Assembly: GCA_937915775.1 (NCBI GenBank)
Contig: CALGGQ010000061.1
Location: 1-7,942 of the forward strand
Source: an uncultured Clostridia bacterium
GTDB taxonomy: Bacteria; Bacillota; Clostridia; Oscillospirales; Acutalibacteraceae
Length of the DNA stretch: 7,942 bases
Direction of reading: 5' to 3'
Position numbers and translations under genes: made by a program. The notes beneath the pieces were generated by a model. The model saw only the letters and a list, made by a program, of their open reading frames with translations. It was not told the DNA's origin and did not search any database. This document shows, piece after piece, positions 1 to 6,809 of this stretch (positions are counted from its first letter, which is position 1; every line of letters starts with the position of its first letter).

Positions 1-31
1 TCATATCAAAAATCAGAAAGGAAAAACGCTT

Positions 32-907
32 GTGAAAGTATATCAGATGAACAACGAAAACAACTGTCTTGACAACCAGATGAACAATCAGTGCTCCTGT
101 GGTTGCGGCTGTATAACAAACTGCACTTGTGTCATTACCGGTCCGACGGGTCCGACAGGTCCTGCCGGCGCCACCGGCCCGCAGGGTGTACAGGGTATCC
201 AGGGCGTGCAGGGTCCGCTCGGTCCTACCGGCCCGCAGGGCATCGCAGGTCCCGTCGGTGCAACCGGTCCGACCGGTCCGCAGGGTATTCCCGGTCCTAA
301 CGGCGCTGCCGGTGCAACGGGTCCGACTGGCCCCACCGGTCCCCAGGGTATCGCCGGTGCTACCGGCCCGACAGGTCCCGCAGGTGCGGCAGGTTCCGTC
401 GGTGCAACGGGTCCGACAGGTCCCGCAGGTGCGGCAGGCTCCGTCGGTGCCACCGGTCCGACCGGCCCGCAGGGTATCCCCGGTCCCGACGGCACAACGG
501 CTACGAATGCCTACGCCAACTTCTATGCCATTAACACAGAGGACAATCAGGACGCCATCCCGCCCGAGGGAATCATTGAATTTCCGCAGGACGGTCCTAT
601 CGGCAACACCGATATCGTCAGAGTGACTGACGGCACCTTCCGTCTGGTCGCTGTCGGTGCGTACCTGGTCACCTTCATCGTCAATGTTGCCAACGCCTCC
701 CAGATTGCGTTAGCGCTGGACGGTGAAACGCTGGAATACACGGCGACGGAATTCTCCACCGGCAACACACAGATTGTCGGCACTTATATTGTCGCCACAA
801 CCCAAGCAAACGCCGTGCTGAGCGTCATTAACTACAACGACAATAACCTGATGATGGATAACAACCAGACCGGCAACTCACAGCTCGTGATTGTCAGACT
901 CGCATAA
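32..907 (+). CDS. Collagen-like (BclA-type) spore-surface protein
   Basis: Predicted spore-surface (exosporium-like) filament protein of 291 residues. Seen: a short N-terminal segment with seven cysteines (C12, C21, C23, C25, C27, C31, C33), an uninterrupted stalk of 40 Gly-X-Y triplets at residues 37-156 rich in GPT, GPQ and GAT, and a C-terminal domain of 135 residues. That domain has the pattern of the BclA/BclB trimerising C-terminal domain (YANFYA near the start, TGNTQIVG in the middle, LVIVRLA at the end). Known: in Bacillus and Clostridioides such proteins trimerise, form hair-like naps on spores, and carry O-glycans on stalk threonines. The GTG start is chosen because GAAAGGA (16-22) lies 9 nt upstream; the ATG at 47 is too far from it. 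No signal peptide is visible, consistent with assembly from the mother-cell cytoplasm. The glycosyltransferase gene follows 53 nt downstream. Spore location is inferred; a non-spore collagen-like surface protein remains possible. Confidence 0.9.
   Translation: MKVYQMNNENNCLDNQMNNQCSCGCGCITNCTCVITGPTGPTGPAGATGPQGVQGIQGVQGPLGPTGPQGIAGPVGATGPTGPQGIPGPNGAAGATGPTGPTGPQGIAGATGPTGPAGAAGSVGATGPTGPAGAAGSVGATGPTGPQGIPGPDGTTATNAYANFYAINTEDNQDAIPPEGIIEFPQDGPIGNTDIVRVTDGTFRLVAVGAYLVTFIVNVANASQIALALDGETLEYTATEFSTGNTQIVGTYIVATTQANAVLSVINYNDNNLMMDNNQTGNSQLVIVRLA
140..499 (+). repeat. Gly-X-Y collagen repeat, 40 triplets
   Basis: Forty consecutive Gly-X-Y codon triplets without interruption. X is mostly Pro or Ala and Y mostly Thr, Gln, Ala or Pro, giving many GPT units, the typical attachment pattern for O-linked glycans in BclA. 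The low-complexity, about 70% GC coding leaves several other frames open across the stretch, which explains the spurious antisense and shifted reading frames here. Such tracts commonly vary in triplet number between strains. Confidence 0.95.
356..445 (+). repeat. 45-bp tandem duplication in the collagen stalk
   Basis: Two adjacent 45-bp units (356-400 and 401-445) encode the same 15 residues, GATGPTGPAGAAGSV, and differ at only four synonymous third positions. This is the closest pair of units in the stalk and indicates a fairly recent in-frame duplication by slippage or unequal crossing-over. Confidence 0.85.
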
Positions 908-915
908 AGCAAAAA

Positions 916-931
916 GGGCGGCTTGCCGCCC
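916..931. terminator. GC-rich hairpin after the collagen gene; U-tract only on minus strand
   Basis: GGGCGG and CCGCCC pair around a CTTG loop (7 bp with a 2-nt loop if fully closed). On the plus strand the stem is preceded by AAAAA and followed by TGTACAT, so it lacks a U-tract and should end transcription poorly. Read on the minus strand it is followed by TTTTT and looks like a normal intrinsic terminator, although no minus-strand gene leads into it. It probably allows read-through from the collagen gene into the glycosyltransferase, or protects the 3' end of a processed mRNA. Confidence 0.45.
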
Positions 932-960
932 TGTACATAAACACAATCGGAGATGAAAGA

Positions 961-2046
961 ATGAAAATAGCCGTTTACGCCATCTGCAAAAACGAAGAAA
1001 AATTTGTCCGCCGCTGGATGCAGTCCATGCGCGAGGCGGACGAAATCTATGTTGCCGACACCGGCTCGACGGACAACACCGTTGCCCTGCTGCAAGAGGA
1101 GGGCGCCGTTGTCCGCACCATTTCCGTCGTGCCGTGGCGATTTGATACCGCGCGCAATCTGTCGCTGGAATTGGTACCGAAGGATACGGATATCTGCGTT
1201 TGCACCGACCTTGACGAGGTGTTTGAACCGGGCTGGCGCGCCGCACTCGAAAAGGCATGGCAAAAAGATACCACCCGTGCGCGGTATCATTATACCTGGT
1301 CGTTTCATGCTAACGGCACGCCCGATATCCGTTTTTATCAGGAGAAAATCCACGCACGGAGCGGCTTTCGCTGGATTCATCCTGTGCACGAGGTGCTGCA
1401 ATACACGGGAACAGCGCCGGACCGTTACGTTACGATTGAGGCGATTCAGCTCAACCACTACCCCGACGCCGCAAAATCGCGCGGTCAGTATCTGCCGCTG
1501 CTGGAATTATCTGTGCAGGAAGCGCCCGAGGATGACAGAAACCGGCACTACCTCGGCAGAGAATACCTGTTTTACGGCAGGGGGGACGACTGCATCCGCA
1601 CCTTAAAGCACCATCTTTCGATGCCGAGCGCTACCTGGCTTGACGAGCGCGCCGCGTCGATGCGCTATATCGCCCGCGCCTACAAGGCAAAAGGCGATTT
1701 GGTGCAGGCTAAAAGCTGGCTGTACCGCGCGATTGCCGAAGCGCCGTACCTGCGTGAGGGATACGGCGAAGCTGCCTTCCTCGCCTACGAAACGGGCGAC
1801 TGGCTCGGCGCGTATGATATGGTCATGCAGGCACTCAGCGTCGCCGAAACGCAAGACACCTACATCAGCGAGGGCTTTTGCCGCGACGGCACGCTATACG
1901 ATATCGGCGCAGTTGCCGCCTATCATTTAACGCTGTACCGGGAAGCGCTGGCGCTCTGCCAAAAGGCGCTCGCCTTTCACCCGAACGAGGAACGGCTGCA
2001 GGCTAACCTTCATCTGATTCAGGCGCAGCTTGCGCCGTCAGCCTGA
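961..2046 (+). CDS. Family 2 (GT-A) glycosyltransferase with TPR-like C-terminal half
   Basis: Predicted to transfer a sugar from an activated nucleotide donor to an acceptor in the cytoplasm. Seen in 361 residues: a GT2 start (AVYAICKNEE, 4-13), DTGSTD at 33-38, a FDTARN motif at 61-66, the metal-binding DxD-type DLDE at 83-86 and HPVHE at 140-144. From about 195 to 355 there are helical, TPR-like units (YLGREYLFYGRGD; YIARAYKAKGDLVQA; AAFLAYETGDWLGAY; REALALCQKALAFHPNEE). This GT2-plus-TPR layout is common in Firmicutes glycosyltransferases. The ATG start has GGAGA (949-953) 7 nt upstream. The gene follows the collagen-like gene on the same strand with no plus-strand terminator between them. 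The collagen stalk is therefore a likely acceptor, as proposed for sgtA next to bclA3 in C. difficile. The donor sugar and acceptor are not readable from sequence. The 3' end overlaps yqfD. Confidence 0.9.
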   Translation: MKIAVYAICKNEEKFVRRWMQSMREADEIYVADTGSTDNTVALLQEEGAVVRTISVVPWRFDTARNLSLELVPKDTDICVCTDLDEVFEPGWRAALEKAWQKDTTRARYHYTWSFHANGTPDIRFYQEKIHARSGFRWIHPVHEVLQYTGTAPDRYVTIEAIQLNHYPDAAKSRGQYLPLLELSVQEAPEDDRNRHYLGREYLFYGRGDDCIRTLKHHLSMPSATWLDERAASMRYIARAYKAKGDLVQAKSWLYRAIAEAPYLREGYGEAAFLAYETGDWLGAYDMVMQALSVAETQDTYISEGFCRDGTLYDIGAVAAYHLTLYREALALCQKALAFHPNEERLQANLHLIQAQLAPSA

Positions 2047-3196
2047 CCTCCTCGCCGATATCCTCAAGGCACAGCACCGTACCCTTTGCCGTGGCGGCGT
2101 CCGCACCGAGCGAGACGGCAATTTCTTCACGCACAATTTCATATTCGCCGAAATCCTCCTTTTTTCGCTGTTGGATTTCGTTTTGTAAAAGCGCTTCCAG
2201 CTCGCTGTCCGTCAGCACACGCTCTTTAATAAGATACGGTCTGACCGTTTTCATCACCGTACCGACGGGCAGGCTGACGCCGTTCAGCGACAGATAGCGG
2301 TACTCCCTGCTGACGTCGCTGTTTTTCATTTCACTGCTGCCCAAAAAAAGCGGTATTTCCAAACCGAAAAAGGCAAGATACCGATATTGATTGACGGCGG
2401 TGAACTGCTTCTCCTGCTGCGTGCGGCTGACGGTGAGGCTGAACGGCTCGCGCACCTCGGCAAGATATTCCCCTGCCGCATGGGCAAACAGGTTGACGCC
2501 CTTCTCACTCTCGTACACACCGCTCACCAGCAAATCGCCCTTCACCACCGCTTCGCCCTTTTGCTTTACCGCCCAGCCGTCGTGCACTACGGCTTTCATG
2601 AGCACGCCGTCCTTTTTGGCTTTGAGGTTGGCATATTCCGTCGGGCGGAAGGTATCGGGGCGCGGCACGGCTTCACTCAGCTCAATCCGCGCCGTTGTGC
2701 CGTTTTGGTTGATATGCACCCAGGCGCACTCGTCAAAGGAAGCGAGCATCAGGTTTTCGAGCCTGTCTTTATCAACGCTTTTCCAGCTGACGCCCTCGTG
2801 CAGCCCGTTTTCGGCAAGGAAAGAAAGCACCTGCTCCTGCGTCAGCGTTTCACAGCCGACAACCTCCATCTGCCATACAAAGCCGCTGATGAAGCTGACC
2901 AGTGCAACAAAGCAGACAAGCCCTGCCGGCAGTCCCCAGCGCCCGCAAAGCTCCCGAAAACGAAACCGCAGCCCGCATTTCCGAATGATACGCAGCCTGC
3001 CGCCGTGCGCCCGCGCCACCGCACGCAGATACGGATATAAGCCCGTCGGGCAGCGGGCATACAGCGCTTCGCCCTCACGGCTGACAGCGTAAATATTATA
3101 ACGCCGCTCATAGCAGTCGTTAATGAAATCTTCGGAAAACCCGCCGCTGAAGGAGAACACGACATACCCCGTCAGCCATCGCAGCAGCCTAAGCAT
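2003..3196 (-). CDS. yqfD: Sporulation protein YqfD
   Basis: Member of the YqfD family (putative stage IV sporulation protein), a membrane-anchored protein made in the mother cell; its biochemical activity is not established. The chosen start (ATG, 3196-3194) gives 397 residues, close to the usual family length of about 400, and begins with the typical MLRLLRWLTGYVVFSFSGG. One clear transmembrane segment lies at about residues 89-108 (LPAGLVCFVALVSFISGFVW), followed by a large domain presumably outside the membrane. The ATG overlaps the end of yqfC by 8 nt, so translation is likely coupled; GAGGG lies just 2 nt upstream. A longer TTG-started version from 3232 is rejected because it would extend into yqfC. 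Downstream, the phoH gene that often follows yqfD in other Firmicutes is absent. The 3' end overlaps the convergent glycosyltransferase gene by 44 nt. Confidence 0.92.
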   Translation of the reverse strand: MLRLLRWLTGYVVFSFSGGFSEDFINDCYERRYNIYAVSREGEALYARCPTGLYPYLRAVARAHGGRLRIIRKCGLRFRFRELCGRWGLPAGLVCFVALVSFISGFVWQMEVVGCETLTQEQVLSFLAENGLHEGVSWKSVDKDRLENLMLASFDECAWVHINQNGTTARIELSEAVPRPDTFRPTEYANLKAKKDGVLMKAVVHDGWAVKQKGEAVVKGDLLVSGVYESEKGVNLFAHAAGEYLAEVREPFSLTVSRTQQEKQFTAVNQYRYLAFFGLEIPLFLGSSEMKNSDVSREYRYLSLNGVSLPVGTVMKTVRPYLIKERVLTDSELEALLQNEIQQRKKEDFGEYEIVREEIAVSLGADAATAKGTVLCLEDIGEEVRLTAQAAPESDEG

Positions 3197-3443
3197 TGCC
3201 CTCGAACGAAACAGACAGAATCGTTCCCTCAACGGTGGCGCCCTCGTGCGTGAAGGAATTGATATACAGCCCGTCCCCGAGGAAGCTCACGCAGTATTTG
3301 CCAAGGTCGATTTTGATTTTGTCCGGATGGTATTCCACAATCCCCTTCAGCCCTTCTACCACGCATTCCCTGTTGCCGATCAGCTCCAGATGCGGGCTGA
3401 CGGTATAGGTAATCAGCTCCTCCGTTGTTTTCAGTCGTTTCAT
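3189..3443 (-). CDS. yqfC: Sporulation protein YqfC (YabP/YqfC family)
   Basis: Small protein of 84 residues of the YabP/YqfC family, normally the first gene of a mother-cell yqfC-yqfD unit. The core pattern is recognisable: LELIGNRECVVEG at about 20-32, LKGIVEYHPDKIKIDLG at 32-48, then a run ending VEGTILSVSFE. The length is slightly below the 90-odd residues usual for the family, mainly at the N-terminus. No upstream in-frame start exists: the frame closes six codons before the ATG and none of the intervening codons is a start. GGTGA lies 4 nt before the ATG. A sigma-E-like promoter sits directly upstream, leaving a very short leader. Known from B. subtilis: yqfC and yqfD belong to the sigma-E regulon. 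The exact molecular role is not known. Confidence 0.9.
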   Translation of the reverse strand: MKRLKTTEELITYTVSPHLELIGNRECVVEGLKGIVEYHPDKIKIDLGKYCVSFLGDGLYINSFTHEGATVEGTILSVSFEGNA

Positions 3444-3457
3444 CGTATCACCGATAC

Positions 3458-3486
3458 ATTATATGATGCATCGCGTCGCATTATCC
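3458..3486 (-). promoter_or_regulatory. Sigma-E-like sporulation promoter of yqfC-yqfD
   Basis: On the minus strand, GGATAAT (3486-3480) and CATATAAT (3465-3458) are separated by 14 nt. This resembles the B. subtilis sigma-E consensus (KMATATT, 14-15 nt, CATACAMT): the -10 differs at one position and the -35 retains the central ATA. It also contains a perfect sigma-A -10 (TATAAT), but no TTGACA-like element lies 16-18 nt upstream. The predicted start near 3451 leaves only about 8 nt before the yqfC ATG. Confidence 0.55.
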
Positions 3487-3519
3487 CCTGTCCTTTTCAA
3501 AACGGCTTGCATCTGCTTC

Positions 3520-3548
3520 TTGACCAATCCACTGATTAATGATAGAAT
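3520..3548 (+). promoter_or_regulatory. Sigma-A promoter of the LRR-protein gene
   Basis: TTGACC (3520-3525) and TAGAAT (3543-3548) are spaced by 17 nt, each one mismatch from the housekeeping consensus. Transcription would start near 3555, giving a leader of about 47 nt before the ATG at 3602. The same layout, including downstream boxes, recurs at 6891-6949. Confidence 0.75.
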
Positions 3549-3552
3549 AAAT

Positions 3553-3578
3553 TTGCCAAGTAATTTCACAAGTGAATA
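3553..3578 (+). promoter_or_regulatory. Conserved start-site boxes / putative operator, copy 1
   Basis: TTGCCAA (3553-3559), six variable bases, then TCACAAGTGAATA (3566-3578). Both boxes recur exactly, with identical spacing to each other and to the -10, at 6924-6949 in front of another gene set. The second box holds the palindrome TCAC-AA-GTGA, extended here to TTCAC-AA-GTGAA. The position, from about the start site to +24, suits a repressor operator or a conserved 5' mRNA end. The binding factor is unknown. Confidence 0.55.
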
Positions 3579-3601
3579 ATTATGTCTAAATAAGGAGAGA
3601 A

Positions 3602-4726
3602 ATGAAAATGAAAAGACTGTTATCCCTGCTGTTAGCCGTATCGCTTATCTTAACAATGTTTTCTGCTTTTGCATTCAGCGCAGAGGCTGCAACCAGCACG
3701 AAGGACTATGAATTCTATTATTCAGATGAAAAAAAGGGATATGTCGTTACCGATTATACCGGCAGCGAGATGGACATTACCTTGCCTTCTGCTTATAAAG
3801 GGAAAAAGGTTGTAGCTGTTCAATCAATGGGATATGAATCTGCAGCAAAGGTACAATCAATTGTTGTTCCGAAAACTGTTACCACAATTGGCTACGCTGC
3901 TTTTAGTGATTGCACTAATCTTGAAAGTATTGAACTCGGTTCCAACGTTAAAAGCATCCACATTTGTTCATTTGGAAGTGCGTATGGCGGAACTAAAAAC
4001 CTGAAATCCATTACGGTTCAAGAAGATAATTCCTATTATTGTGATATTGACGGTGTTCTGTTTAGTAAAGACGGTACGGTATTATCTAAGTATCCCGCAT
4101 CAAAGGACGGTAAAACATATACTGTGCCTTCCGGAGTAAAGCGTATTGGTGCATTGGCTTTTGTAAAAAGTAGCAAATTACAAAAAATTGTGCTCCCGAG
4201 AGGTGTTATCACACTTGGCGGACAGGCATTCAGCGGATGCTCTTCTTTGAAAAAAATAGTGATTCCGGCAAGTATGAAAGATTTAAGCTATCATACCTTT
4301 GAGTGTCCTAAATTAAATGATATTTACTTTGAAGGTACTAAGGCACAGTGGAAAAAGCTATTGAAAACTTATGGAAAGAGTCCTTGGGAGGCTGACACAA
4401 GTTTCTTAAATGCTAAGATTCACTATAACTATGTTTATCCTGTTGATACATTCAGCCTTACCGCCGGCAGCAAGCGCTTTACGGTTGACTGGAGCAAGCA
4501 GGGCGGCATCGGCGGCTATCAGTTCCAGTATTCCACCGATAAAAAGTTCAGCAAGGGTAACACCCAAACCGTCACCATTAAAAACGCGAAAAAGCTGAGC
4601 AAAACCGTGAAGAAGCTTTCCGGCAAGACGAAGTATTATGTCAGAATCAGGACCTTCAAAAAGGTGAGCGGCAAAACCTATTTTTCCGATTGGTCAGCCA
4701 TTAAATCAGTTAAAACGAAAGCATAA
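3602..4726 (+). CDS. Secreted BspA-like leucine-rich-repeat protein with fibronectin-III-like domain
   Basis: Predicted exported protein of 374 residues. Seen: a signal peptide (KMKR, then a hydrophobic run to about residue 25, probable cleavage after AEA at 27-29); a BspA-type leucine-rich-repeat region at about 57-275 (VQSIVVPKTVTTIGYAAFSDC, LESIELGSNVKSI, LQKIVLPRGVITLGGQAFSGC, LKKIVIPASM); and a C-terminal beta-sandwich resembling fibronectin III at about 281-374 ending DWSAIKSVKTKA. Family knowledge: BspA-like LRR proteins are surface or secreted proteins used in adhesion or binding. No LPXTG motif or C-terminal membrane anchor is visible, so the attachment mode is unknown. AAGGAG (3592-3597) is 4 nt from the first ATG and 10 nt from a second in-frame ATG at 3608, so either may be used. 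GC content shifts from about 33-37% (4261-4440) to about 52% (4441-4560) at the domain border, which suggests fusion of modules of different origin. Confidence 0.88.
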   Translation: MKMKRLLSLLLAVSLILTMFSAFAFSAEAATSTKDYEFYYSDEKKGYVVTDYTGSEMDITLPSAYKGKKVVAVQSMGYESAAKVQSIVVPKTVTTIGYAAFSDCTNLESIELGSNVKSIHICSFGSAYGGTKNLKSITVQEDNSYYCDIDGVLFSKDGTVLSKYPASKDGKTYTVPSGVKRIGALAFVKSSKLQKIVLPRGVITLGGQAFSGCSSLKKIVIPASMKDLSYHTFECPKLNDIYFEGTKAQWKKLLKTYGKSPWEADTSFLNAKIHYNYVYPVDTFSLTAGSKRFTVDWSKQGGIGGYQFQYSTDKKFSKGNTQTVTIKNAKKLSKTVKKLSGKTKYYVRIRTFKKVSGKTYFSDWSAIKSVKTKA

Positions 4727-4741
4727 CACACAGCCAACACA

Positions 4742-4781
4742 AAAAGGAGCCTTCCTCAACATCATGAGAAAGGCTCCTTTT
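4742..4781. terminator. Bidirectional intrinsic terminator between convergent genes
   Basis: AAAAGGAGCCTT (4742-4753) pairs perfectly with AAGGCTCCTTTT (4770-4781). After one C/A mismatch, CTCA (4755-4758) pairs with TGAG (4765-4768) around a 6-nt loop. T-runs occur at the 3' side on both strands, so it can end the LRR-protein transcript from the left and the primosome operon from the right. Confidence 0.9.
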
Positions 4782-4794
4782 CTTATATCATATA

Positions 4795-5766
4795 CTATTT
4801 TTTCTGATTGCGGATATCGCTGCCAAACAGACGCATCATCGTATATTCGCCGGAAATACGGCTGGTAATACGCTGGTCATATTTTTCCAGCAGCTCATCA
4901 AACTCATAATTCGTACTGATAACGGTCGGTTTGCCCGACAGAATACGACTGTTAATAATATTATACAGCGTCGCCGTGTTGTACTGGTTATCAATCTCCG
5001 TGCCCAAATCATCCAGCACGAGCAAATCGCATTCCAGCACCTTGGCTTTATCGTAGTCCGTCGTGTCTCTGCCGAACATTTCCGCGCGCAAGTCCTCGCA
5101 GATATTCTGGCTGGTGCCGTAGCAGACGCTGTAGCCCTTATTGATAACCACGTTGGCAATCGCCAGCGACAGATGTGTTTTGCCGAGCCCGGTAGCACCA
5201 AGAAACAGCAGATTATTACTCTGCCTGGAAAAATTCTGCGCATAGCGGCGGGAGGCTTCGAAAATTTTCTCGGCTCTTGCCCGCGGCACCACGGCATTCT
5301 CCAGCGGTTCATCGCTGTAATAATCCAAACTGAAATTTTCAAAGGTGCAGCGCTCCAGCGGGGCAAAGCGGCTGACCTCCTCGCGCATTAAGTCCTTGAG
5401 CAGCTGGACGTGGCAGGCGCACATTCTGCCGCCGATAAACCCCTTGTCCTCGCACGCTTCGCAGATGAATTCGGGCTTCAGCGCGTTTTCGCTGTAGCCG
5501 TGGGCAGTGAGTATTTTTCCTCTTTCCGCCACCAGCGCTCTGCTTTTGGCGCGCAGCTCGCCGACCTTTTCCTCCACATCGCCCTTAAAAAAGAACAGCT
5601 GCGAAATCTCCAGCCCGATAGCGGACAGACGGCGCTGCAGCTCCGCAATTTCAGGCAGCTCCTTTTTAATTTTATCGCTGCGTATCTCCGCCTCCATGAC
5701 GGCTTTGTCGCGCCGCTTTTCCAACATCCGCTGCGCCTTCAGATATAACTGAGTGGAATATGCCAT
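4795..5766 (-). CDS. DnaI/DnaC-like replicative helicase loader ATPase
   Basis: AAA+ ATPase of 323 residues predicted to load the replicative DnaB-type helicase onto DNA. Seen: a long helical N-terminal region (about 10-90); a likely zinc site with C102 and C105 (CEAC) and C116, C118, H119 (CACH); Walker A GATGLGKTH at 190-198; Walker B LLVLDDLG at 248-255; sensor-1 STN at 284-286; and a candidate arginine-finger segment QRITSRI at 298-304. The length and zinc-containing N-terminus fit the Firmicute DnaI type rather than the shorter phage DnaC types. It is the second gene of an operon: only 9 nt separate it from the DnaD-like gene, and its Shine-Dalgarno GAGGTG (5776-5771) overlaps that gene's stop codon, implying coupled expression. 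Transcription ends at the hairpin at 4742-4781. The chromosomal function is well supported; no phage genes are nearby. Confidence 0.92.
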   Translation of the reverse strand: MAYSTQLYLKAQRMLEKRRDKAVMEAEIRSDKIKKELPEIAELQRRLSAIGLEISQLFFFKGDVEEKVGELRAKSRALVAERGKILTAHGYSENALKPEFICEACEDKGFIGGRMCACHVQLLKDLMREEVSRFAPLERCTFENFSLDYYSDEPLENAVVPRARAEKIFEASRRYAQNFSRQSNNLLFLGATGLGKTHLSLAIANVVINKGYSVCYGTSQNICEDLRAEMFGRDTTDYDKAKVLECDLLVLDDLGTEIDNQYNTATLYNIINSRILSGKPTVISTNYEFDELLEKYDQRITSRISGEYTMMRLFGSDIRNQKK

Positions 5767-5775
5767 ATTGCACCT

Positions 5776-6750
5776 CTATATATCGTAATCATCATTCAAA
5801 TCCGCTCGTTTCTGGATTTCTTCAATATCAAACGAGGGCTTGGATTTGAGCTTGTTGCCTTTCTTTTCCTCTGCCTTTGGCTGTGCTTTCACATCCTCCG
5901 GGGTTTTAAAACCTTTGCGCTGCCATTCCTTGAGAATATTATCCACAACTTTCAGGCTCTGCTGCTCTTTTTCGGTATACTTCTTCATCGTATTGCACGC
6001 AAAGAAAATCATATCCTTCGCAAAATCCTTCCGCCAGCGAAGCAGCATTTTTTTCTGTACGGCTGTCGGCTTGCGGAAATCAAGCTGGCACAGCGCGATA
6101 ACTTCGCTCCACAGCTCCTCGCAGCTCTCCAGCTCCTGCAGCTTGGCAGCAGCCTGCGCCAGCGTATCAACACCGTCGTTCGCCCAGTCCTTTGCCAGCG
6201 CCTGCAGGTTGCGGGTGGAAATGCTCTTGCCTGCGTCACGCTCTTTTTTATAGTATTCCAGCAGCGTAATCACCACCGGCACAGGCAACCCGTAATACGT
6301 CACCATATTGACCAGATTGCTCTGCATCGACGCGCTCAGAGAGGAGGCTAATATCTGCTCGGCACTTCTGAGCAGGTCGGCAAGCTCGGCGTTTTCACTG
6401 CACATCGCCACGATATCACGCGGAGACAGCGTCGGCATCGGAAGCGTTTCGAAAGATTTGTTGCTGTCTGCCGCCTCAGCTGTGTTTTCGGATACGGGCT
6501 GCTCTTCATCATTGACGAGAATGCCCTCCTCGAGCCAGTATTCCAGACACTCGCTGACCTTGTCCTCGCTGAGCCCGAGCTGACGGCTCAGCGCCGCTTC
6601 GTCGGCAACGCCGCCCTTTGAAAGCAGGAGTAATAGCACTTTTAACTGGTTGCCATCGGCAAATTTCAGCTGCTTTTCGGCAATCTCACTCGGCACGCAA
6701 AACACGCCGCCCTGCCAGAATGCGCCCGTCGGCGCCACACGGTATGACAT
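5776..6750 (-). CDS. DnaD/DnaB-domain primosome protein
   Basis: Predicted primosomal protein of 324 residues that helps bring the helicase and its loader to DNA during replication initiation or restart. Seen: an N-terminal winged-helix-like region (about 30-80, including LLLLSKGGVADEAALSRQLG and LEEGILV), an acidic linker (about 80-105), and two DnaD/DnaB-type helical repeats, at about 120-200 (MVTYYGLPVPVVITLLEYYKKE) and 213-285. The second ends with the characteristic VVDNILKEWQRKGFKTPEDV pattern, followed by a Lys-rich tail. The start at 6750 is chosen because AAAGGAGGAG (6764-6755) lies immediately upstream; a 28-residue extension to 6834 has no such site and would run over the promoter. 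It is the first gene of a two-gene operon with the helicase loader, a frequent arrangement in Clostridia. Exact assignment to DnaD or DnaB of B. subtilis is not possible by eye. Confidence 0.88.
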   Translation of the reverse strand: MSYRVAPTGAFWQGGVFCVPSEIAEKQLKFADGNQLKVLLLLLSKGGVADEAALSRQLGLSEDKVSECLEYWLEEGILVNDEEQPVSENTAEAADSNKSFETLPMPTLSPRDIVAMCSENAELADLLRSAEQILASSLSASMQSNLVNMVTYYGLPVPVVITLLEYYKKERDAGKSISTRNLQALAKDWANDGVDTLAQAAAKLQELESCEELWSEVIALCQLDFRKPTAVQKKMLLRWRKDFAKDMIFFACNTMKKYTEKEQQSLKVVDNILKEWQRKGFKTPEDVKAQPKAEEKKGNKLKSKPSFDIEEIQKRADLNDDYDI

Positions 6751-6780
6751 CAAACTCCTCCTTTCGCGGTGTAGATTATT

Positions 6781-6809
6781 ATTGTAGCAAAAAACAGGCT
6801 GACTGTAAA
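6781..6809 (-). promoter_or_regulatory. Sigma-A promoter of the primosome operon
   Basis: On the minus strand, TTTACA (6809-6804) and TACAAT (6786-6781) are separated by 17 nt, each one mismatch from consensus. The predicted start near 6774 gives a leader of about 24 nt carrying the strong ribosome binding site. The promoter is divergent from the one at 6891-6919. The 80 nt between the two contain nothing else recognisable. Confidence 0.75.

Noticed and set aside
88..495. Open frame of 135 codons on the minus strand (and shifted plus-strand frames) over the collagen stalk
   Set aside because: It is the complement of Gly-Pro-rich codons, gives low-complexity Pro/Gly/Ala sequence, has no ribosome binding site, and is explained by the repeat.
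832..1458. 208-codon minus-strand frame across the collagen and glycosyltransferase genes
   Set aside because: Antisense to two clearly real genes, with no recognisable domain and no start signals.
3197..3232. TTG-started extension of YqfD
   Set aside because: It would overlap yqfC by 44 nt. The ATG at 3196 gives the family's usual N-terminus and length.
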